DNA of 64,000 bases from Rotaria socialis. Lineage: Eukaryota > Rotifera > Eurotatoria > Philodinida > Philodinidae. The notes under the pieces are model-generated. The model saw only the letters and a list, made by a program, of their open reading frames with translations. It had not been told where the DNA came from and searched no databases. How positions within the stretch are numbered: the stretch's first letter is position 1; the number at the start of each line of letters is the position of its first letter. The DNA lies in assembly GCA_905331475.1 (NCBI GenBank), contig CAJNYU010000018.1, positions 62,001 through 126,000 on the forward strand, written 5' to 3'. Both the position numbers and the translations under genes were made by a program. Of this stretch, positions 43,085 through 55,954 are shown piece by piece.

Positions 43085-43735
43085 ATGCTTTTCTTTATCC
43101 TCATAATTGGTGTGTTTGTTCACGATGGCATTCAAGCATTTGGTAACACTACACAAAGTGGCTCTGATATCATCTATCTAGATAAGCCATTGAACAATCG
43201 GAATCGGAATGGTTATGCATACTCGACTCCACAATTCTTCTTACGAACCCAAACGCCTGTGAGTTTCTATTTCACCACAGCTATGGTCGGTTTTGTGAAA
43301 GTACCAGGCTTGTCACTTGCTTTACATCATTCTCGAGCTCGTCTGTACGAAATTCGTTTTCAAGGAAGTCTCTACACGACGGCTCTAGCAAAGCGTTCAT
43401 ACATACGCATCATGATTGATGATGCAATTCTCATTTCTAATAAATTGTATCCAAACACCGAGGAACGGAAACGTCTTGATCCAAGTTTTGAAAACAATTT
43501 ACTTAATAGTGACATCCAAGGAGGCATCTACTTATATTCTAGCTCGTCAAATATTGTCTTTCCATGTGTAAAATTCGAAACGGCGTATATTCCTGCGGGA
43601 ACTCATTCAATTGATGTTGTCATACGCACTGAAGACACAATTATTGTACATGGTAGTGAATTGTTTGTGAAGGTATTCGACATTGATGAGAGTTCACAGT
43701 CAAGTTTACCTCTGGTTCAAACAGTGAGCGGTTGA
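43085..43735 (+). CDS. Small secreted protein, intronless, family not recognised
   Basis: A 216-aa open frame starts at the ATG at 43085, which gives a clean signal peptide (MLFFILIIGVFVHDGIQAFG). The open frame extends upstream but only from non-ATG codons. The mature part alternates hydrophobic strands (PVSFYFTTAMVGFVKVPG, YEIRFQGSLYTT, SYIRIMIDDAILIS, HSIDVVIRTED), suggesting a beta-sandwich. That could be C1q/TNF-like or another jelly roll, but this is only a secondary-structure impression. GC content is higher than the surroundings, and an AATAAA lies near 43845. Being intronless in an intron-dense region, it could be a retrocopy or belong to a lineage-specific single-exon family. Confidence 0.7.
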   Translation: MLFFILIIGVFVHDGIQAFGNTTQSGSDIIYLDKPLNNRNRNGYAYSTPQFFLRTQTPVSFYFTTAMVGFVKVPGLSLALHHSRARLYEIRFQGSLYTTALAKRSYIRIMIDDAILISNKLYPNTEERKRLDPSFENNLLNSDIQGGIYLYSSSSNIVFPCVKFETAYIPAGTHSIDVVIRTEDTIIVHGSELFVKVFDIDESSQSSLPLVQTVSG

Positions 43736-46387
43736 CAAGTTCTAAGACGTTCCTCCAAATCAACGAACGATAGAAATTTCTCTAATCAAGCCTTATATCC
43801 CATAACCATTCTTGTCTCCCCTAATAGTTCATTTTTTCGGAAAAATAAACAACAGAATAAACGAAGAAGTCGCTACGCTCCGACAAATCCATGCAACTGC
43901 GGTAGTAGATGTAATTCATTGTAGATATTCGGGTGTGTTTCTAGTATTGAACTACGGAAGCGAGAATTAGGGATAACTTTTTATAAGGTCCATGTGCATA
44001 TAACAGCTTGCAGAAGGCGAGGGTGTTGAACTATTTTACTTATCAACACACGTTGACACCCAAACCAGCATCCAATATTCTCATTATTTATGTGCTAAAC
44101 GATGAAATCTAGATAAAATATATTCAACTTTATCGTTAGGAAATCATCAACACCGAAATGCAAGTGTAAAAACAATGAATCATATTATCAAACCAAAATT
44201 TTGCTTTATGAAAATACGAAACAAAGCGTAAATTTATACTTCATATTACAATAATTTATGCACATACCAAGATTTTATTGAAAAACGGAAAAAAAACTGC
44301 CATTCCTATTAATGTATTCAAATATAATCGATAGATTATATTAAAAAAGTCATATGTTTTTATCATTTGAATTTATGTTAAAAAGAAGGAAGACTAAATC
44401 TTTCGGTATCCGCCGAGTGCTGCTCTCTTGCTTCATCAATCAACGAACCAGGGATAACATCACTAGTCGTCTCTATAATTGTTCATAGAATATATGCAAC
44501 TCTCGTTATATTATGTCAGTGATTCCGCATGTTAATGCCATATATGCTTTTGTCTCATTAATAGATGGCATTGTCGCGTTTAACAGCTGTCTTACTTGAG
44601 ATTGTACATGCAGAACAATTACCGCAACATGATTTACATATTATTCTGAATAAAAGATTATTTCAGGAACATCGAACTGTAATGAATCTAGCTCAATTAA
44701 AACACTATTTTGAATGATGACCTTGAGTCTGTTTACGGCATGGAGTCAGTCATATGCACGAACAAATATGGATCGAATCTCTGAGACTATCTCATCTACC
44801 ATAAATTGACTGTTAAACTGTGTAAAATTGAAAATACTAAATTTTGTATTGAATAAAACAATTACTGCAAGAATAGAATATTCAATTAATTCATTCTTAG
44901 ATAACACCCTGGAAAAAAAACGCTTCTCTGTCCATTTATTACATATTCATCGTTGTCATTGGACAATCACTAATAATGTTACATCTTCCATAGAATCAAA
45001 TTGGTGATGCATGAACCGCAGTATCTGTTTAATACCCAAGAGAATACATCAGTGATAGTTATACACTAAAAATGAACCATTTTTGGTTCGTATAATTGTA
45101 TTCAACTGTTTATTTTTCGGCTAACCTCATTCGCAAAAGCTACGATGTTAAAAATTAGTCAAGAATGAGATTGTTGATTAGAAAAAAACAAACAATATAC
45201 TGTTCCTTCTTCAAATCTATTAGTAAAAAACAATGTTTGGAATGTATAATATGAAGGCGAACGTTTTCAACATTGTTTATGTCTAGAACATAGATGCGAT
45301 TCTTGGCTGTAGGGCTATTGTTTCATCGAAAGAATCTTTTGAATTATATTCGTAGCTGCTGTTATGTTTGAGATAGAGTCGTAACGAGTTAGGAATTTTT
45401 TTCGAACAATTGTATGCATACAAACCGCAGTATCCAATTTCAACTGAGTCAATCTCGTATTCATCATTCTTCTTCTTTTTCGCTGTGTCTCATTTGTTCG
45501 CAACATGACATAATGAACAAGACATGCTCAAGTATCCGTAGTCATCATCATCATCATTGCAATTATTATCTACATACACGCATCTTCTTTCACTCATTTA
45601 CTGATCGCGCAATCGGCAATAAGTCTAAAATGCAAATTTTGCTTATTACAAATAAAAAAATGAAGTTACGAAGAACTGACAGAGAAGAAAAAGAACAGGA
45701 GCGAATCTTTGCTTGATTATTTTCTGAATAGTACTTTCAAGTGACCTTCTTAATCTAAGCTTATGTATATTCCAAGAAAAGTCTACAAGTGGAATATAAT
45801 TGAGACTGAACTAATGAATTTTGCACGTTTTCTTTTTCTTTCTCAATTAGACATACTGGTCAATGAGCTTTAACTAGACAATATACATGCTTTCTTTGTC
45901 TGCCTTTTTTCATTTTGACATTAATCAACAAAAGAGATTCATTTTCGATAACACATACTCTACGTTATTTGACAGCGACGTATTTTCAAGTAGTGCACGT
46001 GGCTGATTTTATTCCAATTAATCCAATCGACATTCATTTATTCTTGCTTGACCGGTTCGCCAAGGATCAGCTTAATGGATTGCTAGCAAAAAATGTAAAT
46101 AGCTCAATAGTGTGCCTCTCTGTTTCTCTTTTATCTTTGCTCATATGAACATTTGTATGCCATCCATTCATCTGTCAATATCTTTTGTTCTCGAGGGGGT
46201 TTCATCTTCTATCCGTTAGATTTTTTTCTTCTCTTAGAAACGAATTTTCCTGCTACGGATTGGTTATTTACCTGCTGATTTCCGTTTGCGAGACACAAGG
46301 AAAAGGCGTTAATCGCCTACAGTGATAAATGATGAACACAGTTGGATATTCATGGTTATATCTATATATTTATCTGACTATTACTGT
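43736..46387. other. Intergenic, nothing firmly recognised
   Basis: About 2.6 kb. A 50-aa open frame at 44565-44717 (+) has fair composition (LTAVLLEIVHAEQLPQHDL) behind an acceptor-like TTAATAG, but no partner exon was found. Frames at 45414-45716 and 45915-46148 look random. A (CAT)n tract lies near 45543. Confidence 0.4.
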
Positions 46388-47336
46388 TCATACAAAAACT
46401 AGTCTATTATAAACAATGCACATAATAAAAAGAAGACAATTGCTTAGAGAAGAATGTCGTTGAGAATTATTTGATAATAAAGCACTGATACGTTGACGTT
46501 GTAACACATCTGAAGAAGAAGAAGAAGAGAGAGAGAGAGAGAATAAGAAGAACAAATGAATAGAATCAAAATACCTTTTTCAACAATTAATTTAGCCGTA
46601 CGTCGTTGACGTCTATAAACACAAGTCCATATACCTGAATGGTATGTTTGTGCATGATGAATAATTAAATATGAATGTAAACTATTGTTTATTAGCCGTT
46701 TTCGTACGTGAATATCATCTGGTTTGGTTTTATTAAATTGATTCGATAGGAAAAACCAATTGATTGGCAACAGAAGGGATTGATTATTTTCATTATCAAT
46801 TAAAATACTACAATTTAATTTAACATTGGTACCCGGTTCGACATAGAGATTTGATGGAGATAGAATCATAGGGATTTGTATATGCAGAAATATTGGAACA
46901 CTGGCGGTAGCGCGTCGGTTAGCAATCTGACAAAGATATGTTCCTTCATCGGATAGATTCAATTGATAGATTTCCAGTGACCAATAAGATTCTCTCATGG
47001 ATGTCGAATACGACGATATTGAATAACGTTTATCCGTTGTAAATAATTCTTTTCCGACGGTTAACGGATACGATAAAAACGTTGAAGAATCATGTTTAAA
47101 CCACGTTACATGATGTTCACCTAGATCACGTATATGACATGTTAAAATAGCTGTCGACGATACATTCAATGTTTGATTATATGCTTTGGTTAATATTTGT
47201 GGGAAATCTTTTACAGCTACTGTTAATTCTATCATTAGAACGACTAAGAAAAAACATGACAACAAACGATTAAAATCAAATCTAGTAACTTACTCAGAAT
47301 AAATAGGACTAGTTGTTTAAGTTGAAACATCATCAT
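46388..47336 (-). CDS. Two-Ig-domain cell-surface protein, 3 exons
   Basis: Exons 47336-47294, 47243-46575 and 46509-46388 give 277 aa. The rebuilt N-terminus (MMMFQLKQLVLFILIVLMIE) is a signal peptide split by the first intron. Ig domain 1 spans the Cys of TAILTCHI to the Cys in DEGTYLCQI, with W in VTWFKHD. Ig domain 2 spans KLNCSI to SGIWTCVY. N-glycosylation sites are frequent. The C-terminus is a hydrophobic run (NCLLFIMCIVYNRLVFV) without a basic tail, suggesting a GPI anchor. It resembles short adhesion molecules of the DPR/lachesin kind, but I cannot place it. Retention of the CT-rich intron (46510-46574) would give a different hydrophobic tail. Confidence 0.85.
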
Positions 47337-50299
47337 CGATTTGACACTTTTGCATCACTGTTTGACATATACACATAAATTACATATGATATTTGTTTGC
47401 AGCTGATTGTGTAATAAAGCGACTACGTTTTTTTTCTTTTTCAACAGAACATGTTGGTACTAGTTGATGAACAACGACATATGAGATGAATGTGAGGAAG
47501 AGAGAGAGAGAGAGAACAAACGTGTACACAAGAAGATGAACGTAGATTATGCTTATTCTCTCTCTCTCTGTCTCTCTTGCTGGTGATGATTGAAGAGACG
47601 ATGAGGGAAAAAGTGGAAGAGAAAGAAAAGAAAAATAAACTTCGACTAATGGAATTAGGAAGAGAGAAGATATCTAAGTTGGGTATGTGGATTAAAGCTT
47701 ACTAGAATAAAAAAAAAAGGAAGAAGAAAAAGAGAGCGACATATACAAAAACAGTAAATAGAATATTCATTGCCTTTATATTCAAAAGGGATTTTCGAAT
47801 AAGAGCAAAATAAAACAGAAGATCAAACGGCGTGCATACAAATTGAATGATGACGCATCTCATTTATTTTTCAAATTTTGACAAGATCGATGCGCATACA
47901 TATGCATACCAGGTGATTCTATCATTGAATAGATCACACCTCGCATACTTCATTTGCTTCAAGTAGAATTAGTTTTCCTACTGTGCGTGATTCAAGTGAC
48001 AAATATACTTATTGTCTGTTTTAGTCCATTCTTGTACAGTATGACATGAAGACAGATACGCGTGCCTATCGTAGCCAATTCTATTTTAACGCTTTTGAAC
48101 ACATTCACATGTGACGAGTGTACACACTTACTATTCTTTTACTTGTCTGCCTAGTCTAGAAGTGTAGTAAGACGCGTTTGCAGGCAAAAATTTAATATAA
48201 ACCTATTGATTTTCTAATCAATATGATTACAACCGACTTGATATAACTACGAAGTTGTTTGTACTTGGAGAAAACAAATTGAAGGATAATTGTCAAATCA
48301 AGGCTTTTCTCTTTTAACTCATCACGAGTAATACAAGTATCAAGTATTGAAACGATTGTCAATATTTTCTTCGATTTTATGCAATGCAATCAAATCCAAT
48401 GAGAAAAACAGACTGATTGAACAGCCAGTCTAGTATGCATGTGGAAGACATTTGTTCTAGTGATCAAGCTTAAGAACAAATTAATGTGAACAAGATGAGC
48501 ACAGACACATTAAGAATATAGAACGAGAAAGAAAAAGTACGATTTATACGTATATTTATGTCTACCCTGATAAACGACATAGCCATATATACTGTATGAA
48601 TATCGTCTCATGAGTAGTTATGTTGCTTTGTTTTTCTAAGAATGATATAGACAACAGGTTCAGGTCAATTAGACTGATGGGTTCCTTACATATGTTTACA
48701 AATGTCCGATCAAAAAAAAAGTCGATAGAGATTTTTCTAACATTTCTCTTGAGCCTTGAAGGCATCGCGATCGGGTTAAAAAACATGAAAATAATAACAA
48801 CTGTTGATTGAAAATTATTATGTTTACTGATACCATTGATTCGTTGTGATTAAAAATACTGACTTTAGACCAATCCGATGGAACTAGCAAGATAAGATTC
48901 TGCTTTTGTTTTATCGGAGATTTATTTTTAGAAATAATACTTTGTATTCGAATCTTTAACCTATAGGGTTAACTTTTTAAGTATGAAGTACATTACCATC
49001 AGCAAATTCTGTATATTCATTCGCGCAAACATAATTGAAATATTTTACATAAATCAAGCTCCTATCACAGTGAATACCACATAATCGATTTTTCCAAAGT
49101 AAAAAGCCAATCTTTTATACAAAGTTATCCATCAGAATATTCTATTTTTAAAATTATCACGACATCAATCGTCTTAGTTAACAAACTTCAAAGAAAAAAA
49201 AGTCTCATTAGGAATTCTTCGCACGGACAGTGAAAATATCATACTAATAGGATTATCATATTACCATATGAAAATAATGTTTAATGAACATACTTTTATG
49301 GATGTCAAAAGAGATAGTAGATTCATTGTAAGTTTAAAAAAAACCGACTCGTTCATTTAAACAGCACTTTATACAACTGGTAAAATCTTTTGGCATCTCC
49401 TATCATCTAGATTTCATTCCTACGCCTCATTACCAAACACAAGTATAGTTATTAGAGTCTTCTTTAGTTAACAAATCGAACTTCATTTGAATAAAAATCA
49501 TGTTCAAATTTATCAATGCATACATGGTAATATAACAGCGATATAAGATGGCTATGGTTACTTATAGGCAATGTGAGGATGAAAATAGTCTGGCCTGAAA
49601 ATTTGTTCGTTAATAATATCGCTCTAATCCATAACTGCTTATCGTTAAATTTGATTATACAATCAACAAACTTAAGCGCATTCGAAAGAGAACACTTTGC
49701 TCTATGCGATAAAGTATTTGGGTTCAGGGTTGTCGACTTTTTTGAAGATTGAGAGGAACTAAAAATTGGGTAGCTTTTGAATTTTAGGGAAATGTTAGCC
49801 CTTTCCTAATCGGCAAGCTTGCTTGAATGATTTATTGAGGTCACAGGAAATATTCGGAAAAAGTTTAATGATTCCGGTATTTGTACCTTCGAATCGTTTC
49901 TCACAATCTTCCAGACGAAACTGACCGTACATCATTCAGCTGGGATATATACACGCACAACGTAGATTATTTAGAAAAAAAACGAACGGCTAGGTCTTTT
50001 AAATGCTTGAATATTTTTGTGTGGCTACTTTTCAGAACATGTTCAATATTTCAGAGACGTTCAACGAACTTGAATATGTCGAATTATTGTTCCAGCTGCT
50101 ATCGTAGCCACTGGAGATTGACGTTGATTGAATATCCATCTTATTCGTTGTTTATATGCCTTAAGAAATAGTCTTGAAGTAAGACAATGAACATAGAAGC
50201 TGACCTAAAAACGAATGCTGATAGAAATTTGAAAAAAGACACGTAATATTTACTGCAAAGAAGAGACTTTGAAACCATCCTAAATCAGTTCAAATAGAT
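47337..50299. other. Intergenic, GA/CT microsatellites
   Basis: The Ig-gene promoter side carries (GA)n at about 47500-47514 and (CT)n at about 47559-47576. The rest, to 50.3 kb, is AT-rich with no supportable gene; the ORFs at 48192, 48562-48890 and 49881 lack domain or splice support. Confidence 0.5.
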
Positions 50300-51087
50300 A
50301 TCACTTGAAAAATAGCGAGCGCCAAATTTGATTGTATTTTATAAATAGCCAATGGAAGAGAAGTAGTCAAGAAAATGGCAATACTTGCAAGCATAAGAAT
50401 AAACATTTGATTTTGAAAAACTTTTTGTCGACGAAAAGATTCCTGGGTGATTCAAATCTCTACTTACTTGAATGATGTCCCATGTCATCAGGTAGAAGTC
50501 AAAGGACGCACTACCTATTTCACTGGGTCCACATGCTGCAGCTGAAAGTCCAGGTATATGTCCTCCGAACCAATGGCTTAACATATGAGAATTAAGATCA
50601 ACGCCTATGACAAGTAGTGCACCTACAGCAATCGGGACTTTCTTTGGTGTGCATATTGAAGCTGATTTAAATGGAAATCGTGTTCAAACCCACCGATCAA
50701 GAGAAGCTGCAACTAAGATCCATGACGGTGCAAGTTGAGCTACATTCCTTACAAATGAGCGAAATCGACATAGTTCATCGTATGCAACGTAAGGAAAGAA
50801 ACGAATTTACATTGAAAAAAAATTAAGAACAGAATTTTTCTAGAAATGAATTTCTAATACTTGCAAGCCGAATTCCAAAAAATCAGAGAGACACAAAGTA
50901 AATATAATATATCGGATACTTTCCTCAATGTTGACTGGGAAAATGTTAATAAGTCAACTATATTACCAGGAAAGCCAATTAAAAATGTCACTAGATAGCC
51001 ATATTCATATAGCTGAATAACAACAAATGGATTTTTTTAAATTTGGGATAACAATGCTTGAGAAGATTTCATCGCTGTCGTTGTCAT
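50300..51087 (-). pseudogene. Dead GPCR copy
   Basis: Reading the minus strand from an ATG at 51087 gives TM1 (YLVTFLIGFPGNIVDLL, with the GN motif) after an early in-frame TAA. TM3 follows as NVAQLAPSWILVAASLDRW, then a TGA where the basic intracellular loop should start. TM4 is KVPIAVGALLVIGV, and the ECL2 Cys lies in AAACGPSE. After a short intron-like gap comes TM6 (MFILMLASIAIFLTTSLPL). At least two stops and frame changes break it. The relatives are rhodopsin-like receptors such as the intact gene at 297-2283, though I cannot say it derives from that gene. Confidence 0.75.
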
Positions 51088-51910
51088 ATTGAAACAAAAA
51101 TGAAGTTAAAATGACTGAGAATAAAAAAAGACACTATTTCATTTTAAGAACTTCTTAGCTCAATATAAAAAGCCATGTAATAATGCTCAGAAGATTAAAT
51201 ATTAATTGAAATCAGTAAATGACTCTAAATCAATTGATAGCATAGGTTCTCGTTGACACTCAGAAATTGGCATCGGAACGACGATCAACTTGGATGTTAA
51301 CTATGTAGAAGTTATAGGATTCATAATTAAAAACGTATTTAGAAGATTGTGATAGAACAGAAGAATATTTGGTTTTGACTCGTACATTTCATTACGTCGT
51401 AGTTTACTGTCAAACAGAATAGCATCAATCAATTGAAATCTATTTCGTGTAAATGATTCGAATCAATATGATCAACTGATAATTATTTACAAGATAGAGT
51501 ATATATTGAGTGAATACCATTTAAACTAGAAGGGCATATGCGATAATCTAATCTACTAGTGTTAGAGTAATGCAAAAACAAAATAGTAAAATAATACAAT
51601 TCACTTTAAAAATAGAATACTTAGTGTTGAATCCGGATTCTCTTGTCATAGGAAATCTTCAAATATGATCTTCTATTTCCCATTTTTGAGAAGCTCAATA
51701 GCAGATTGCTTTTCATTTGATAGCTCATACAGTTATTATACCGAATATTTCAAACATTGCATCATAGTGCCGCATTCATTTGAGATACCTTTGAATCGTA
51801 TCAGTATTGTTTTGGATACGTGAGGCTCTTTTTATGTTACAGATGCGCGTTGCAAAACCAATCTATCAATATATATAAAAATCGATGTGCATGTTGAGGT
51901 CGTTTACCAC

Positions 51911-51982
51911 GGCCTGATGGTCTAGTGGTATGATTCTCGCTTTGGGTGCGAGAGGTTCCGGTTTCGATCACCGGTCAGGCCC
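51911..51982 (+). tRNA. tRNA-Pro (anticodon TGG)
   Basis: 72 nt folding as a cloverleaf. The acceptor GGCCTGA pairs with TCAGGCC. The D-arm carries the A box TGGTCTAGTGG. The anticodon stem TCTCGC/GCGAGA encloses loop TTTGGGT with anticodon TGG. The T stem CCGGT/ACCGG encloses loop TTCGATC (B box). The discriminator base is C and there is no intron. Confidence 0.95.
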
Positions 51983-51991
51983 AATTAAAAC

Positions 51992-51997
51992 TTTTTT
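51992..51997 (+). terminator. Pol III terminator of tRNA-Pro
   Basis: A run of six T starts ten bases after the tRNA 3' end, the usual RNA polymerase III stop. Confidence 0.8.
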
Positions 51998-52213
51998 AAA
52001 CGGTATCTACTTAAGAAAAAAACACATTTGCTTGTTAAACCTATTTTTTATGCAATTGGAGAAAGAAATAAAAGATCAATTTCATCTTAAAATTGTTTGT
52101 TTTTAATCATATTTTTATTTTAAATAAAGTTGATCTTATACAATGATGGCGATAATCATGTCAACGTTTTATTTTCTTTTTTTGTCACAAAACAATAGCA
52201 TTTGTTTTTGTGT

Positions 52214-52643
52214 TTAAGCTTTAACAGCAAAAGTACGTTGTGGAAACGCCCATTGTCGTCGTTGAGCCTTTTTCAATTGGACTGATTTTTCCTTTGGTGT
52301 CATTAATCGTCGAATAGCTCGTGTTTTACGTTTACGTAAATCTTTTGGCTTATACTTTTTGCCGTGATATAATGCACGTAAATTTTCTTTTGTCGTTTGA
52401 TGTGTAACAATAAGAACGCGAGCAATTGATTTTCGTACATTGCGAATTTTGCCTAATTTTTGCGCACCACCACTACCAGTAACTTTGCCAACACGGAGTG
52501 TATTTAATTCTTGACGTAATTCTTCCAATTGTTTTTGAAGTTCATCTAAACAAATGAATTGATAATAAACGACAAGGATTTTATTCTAGTGTGTTCATAC
52601 CGGGCTTTTTGCCACGTAATTTTGAACATTTAACACGGGTCAT
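52214..52643 (-). CDS. RPL35: 60S ribosomal protein L35 (uL29)
   Basis: Exons 52643-52601 and 52545-52214 give 124 aa (human 123). CSKLRGKKP matches the family N-terminus, then [31 protein letters not shown] and a basic tail ending FAVKA. It sits at the peptide exit tunnel of the large subunit. The protein is complete and ordinary in length, with a single early intron. Confidence 0.96.
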
Positions 52644-53140
52644 TGTTTTTCTGATCGAATATCTAAAATTATACGAATATAGAATGATGAGAACAGAAAA
52701 CTAAAATGAATGAAATGCTTTCGAGAAAAAAATGGTGATGACTCAGTTAGGCTCTTTGAGTTTGTTGAATGGTTAATATTGATTCCAATTCGAATAGAAA
52801 CTCTTTCAATTCCTCCTCTTCATAGAAAAAAATTTATTTCAAATAAATGAAAACTTAAATTTATTTTGTAGCGAAGAATAATAGTGGTTAACAATAATTT
52901 TTATTAGCCATAAAATATCAAATAGATGTCGCACCCACACACACATATATATATATATATATATACATTTCTGTTGCAAAGAAAAAAAAGTGCGTGATAC
53001 ATAGAAAAAAGCAACTACCGAAACATTATACATCTTCATTCACTTTTTTAACAAAGAAAAACGTCTAGTAAAAAGTACTAGTAAATGCACCACAAAAACA
53101 TGCAGCTAGAAAAAATTATCATTCGTAAGAATTGGAAAGT

Positions 53141-55431
53141 TTAAGTAAAAGCATTTTTGGCAGTTTGTTTAGCTGTTTGTTTAACTACTTTTTGAGCAAT
53201 CTAAAAATAAAATAAAATGCGTAAGCAACAATTTTCATTCATCGTTGAAAATTCTTACCGCTTTTGGGCCAAGTCCTCCAACATAGTATGCAGTTAAAGC
53301 AGTATTTCCAACTGCGTAGGCTGCATTTGCCGTGAAGATGGAAGCATCTTCTCCATATCTAAATCAACCCGATTAAGAATTCGATAAAAAAAAACAGAAG
53401 AATATTTAAGCGTCTTACTTGTGTTTAACAACACTAATACTTTCTTTAGCTAAATTGCTTGCCAAATGTTTTGCAGCATTTTCACAACTTTCATAAGCAA
53501 CACCAAAACCTAATAGAAATAAAACCATCGAATTTAAGCGGTTTTTCAAAAACAAATCTTACTTGCTAATCCAGCATGTCCAATACTACGTATTCCACTT
53601 AATTTTACTATTTCAATAGTACCATCAGGCTTGACTATCGTTTCAACTTTACCAAGATTTGGTGCAATTGTACGAGCTAATGCAAGTGTCATTGAACCAA
53701 CTTTTGATACTTAAAGATATCAAAAACAAAAAAGAATAAAAGAACAGGGAACATTTTCTTTGAAACACATACCAACATAACTGCTAGCTTTCACAGCAAC
53801 ACCTGATGTTGTACGTAAACCACGAGCCGTAACATGTAAACCTTTACTAATTTTTGCCGGCTCTGGATTTGGTACAATTTTATCATGAACAGTTTTTGAA
53901 ACTTGCCCAATTAAATTTTCAGCCATCACAACGCCAGTTGATAATTGTTTTGTTAAAAATTTTGTTCCTGGAATAATTTTGTTTTGTATACATAAAATAT
54001 TCAACAATCAAAACTTTCAATCTTACCAGTTACAAGAGCTGCAGCAAGCTTTCCTGTTTTCGTTGATGTATCATAAGGTAGTTCTTCAGCGTTAACTTCA
54101 TCTTGTCCAATAATTTCGGCTTTTCTACTCGTTGCGTCCGTTTTCTGACGGCTAGCATTAGAAACTACTTCAGGCATCGCTGCTGCTTGATTTGTGAGTT
54201 TAACAGCACCACCTGCGGCTGATGTTAATGATTCACCATACTAAATAGAAGCAAAACTTAGCGTATAACGTTTGAATTTTGACATAAAATAATTATCTAC
54301 TGAAAAGACAACCGACTAGAGCTAAGCAAAAGATTTGTCTTCCAAGGACAAACAATCAGTAGCAAATAGAGCCATAAAAAAGAACTATTTAGCATCTTTT
54401 AATGTAATCCTATCCAACCTTTTCACGCAAAGAGGCTCTCATGGGCAACACAAAGGCAGACTGCATCGGTCTAGTTATCTTTGAGAATGATCGGATTACA
54501 AATGAGTTTGTTATGTAAAGACATTCACATTGCGAATTACTTACTGTAGGTGTGCCTTGTTGAGCCATGAAAACGGAAAGTTTAGAAATAATATCTTCGA
54601 AAAAAACACGAACATCCGGTTGAATCGATTCATCGAACATCAAACCAACAAATTCACCTGTAGAAAAGAAAAACAAGCAATAGCGAATAGAAAAATATCT
54701 TTTTCGTTCTTACCAACTGATGTATTATTCGGAAAAATATAGGCATCATATCCCGTTTTAAATGCTGGTGAAACATTTGGATTTAACGGATAAATCCAAC
54801 TGCCTAATTTTAATAATCCACATGTTTGATCGCCGTCACTAAAAGAAGAAAAACAGATGATTAGAAAAAGTAGATCCGAATTTCTGTTCAAAACGACAAA
54901 CTTCATTTGAAAAATAGTTAACGGTAATGAATCTGATGTTGTTTGAATCGTTCCATCTTTAGCAATATAAAAAAGTCGAGCACCTTCATCAAGTTGAAAC
55001 AACACAGTAGCGTTGCTTTCTTCTTGTGTTTCGTTACTTGCTATTGGTTGAAATGCTGATGGATCTTCAAAAACTTGTTCAGCCATTTCGGCTGATTCTT
55101 GTTCATCAGTTGTTGGTACATTCTTGTACAATTGTTGATTTATATTTTGATAAATTCCATTGGAATCTGCTGATCGATTTTGATGTACTAATGATTGGAG
55201 TAATCGTTGATTTGTGTTGCGTTTAATTACTTGTAATTCATCGTCAACCGCTGATGTACCTTCGTGGGAATCAATCAATGAGATAACACGTTTATAAAGT
55301 ACAGATGCTTCATCGTATTGTTGATTTTTTTCGAGATTAGTTGCACGTTGTAGATATTCATTTGTTTCACGTCTGAGACTCGCTGGTGTAGCCTCGGCAC
55401 GTGGACGAGTTTTTTCAAGTAATGCGGTCAT
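53141..55431 (-). CDS. SPART: Spartin (MIT + senescence domain), 9 exons
   Basis: Exons in coding order: 55431-54902, 54838-54714, 54657-54545, 54240-54027, 53967-53773, 53709-53563, 53509-53419, 53358-53259, 53200-53141. Product 524 aa (human 666). Residues about 20-75 form the MIT-type helical hairpin (LQRATNLEKNQQYDEASVLY). A beta-rich middle follows (VLFQLDEGARLFYIAKDG; LKLGSWIYPLNPNVSPAF). The senescence domain covers roughly 270-510, with Ala/Gly/Val-rich helices (SMTLALARTIAPNLGK; GLAVSFGVAYESCENAAKHL-like). Spartin acts on lipid droplets and endosomes and in cytokinesis through MIT binding to ESCRT-III. I saw no PPxY motif in what I read, and the linker is shorter than in vertebrates. 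Confidence 0.9.
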
Positions 55432-55954
55432 CGTATCTAGATTTTATGGTATTCTGAAAAGAATAGAATTATTTTCAATGATTATATATACATATACGAT
55501 ATGAATAAGCTGTCTAATGATTGTAATGCGAAGACGAATCGAAAAGAAAAGAAGCCTTTTTGATTACCATAACTCGTGAGTATAGAGATGAGTCATCTGT
55601 GACAGATTTTAACAAACTACTACGCATGAGTCATTCATTCGTCAGTTCTCTTCCGGTGAATAAGATGTCGCTATGGCATCTTAACGAAATAAACATGAAC
55701 AACATGGATAGTTCGTTCCTAAATCATATAGTAGGAAAATGTTTCTTGTTCTGTTTAATCAATACTTTCCGAACGAATTGACAAAGCATTCTTTCGATGT
55801 CAGATACAACAAAATATCAATGATAGAGTTATTTATCGAATGAAAAGTGAAAATAATATTTATTTGTTATCAATATGTTTTGAGTGGTAACACAATATCT
55901 CGAAGAAAAAAAAAAGAATTCTTTCCCATGGAAAAAGATTCAAAAAAAGAACGG
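55432..55954. other. Spartin upstream region, nothing else recognised
   Basis: Promoter side of spartin. The open frame at 55560-55781 (+) has no family resemblance. Confidence 0.45.

Noticed and set aside
44565-44717. 50-aa open frame with fair composition
   Set aside because: No recognisable family and no neighbouring exon in phase; mentioned only in the intergenic note.
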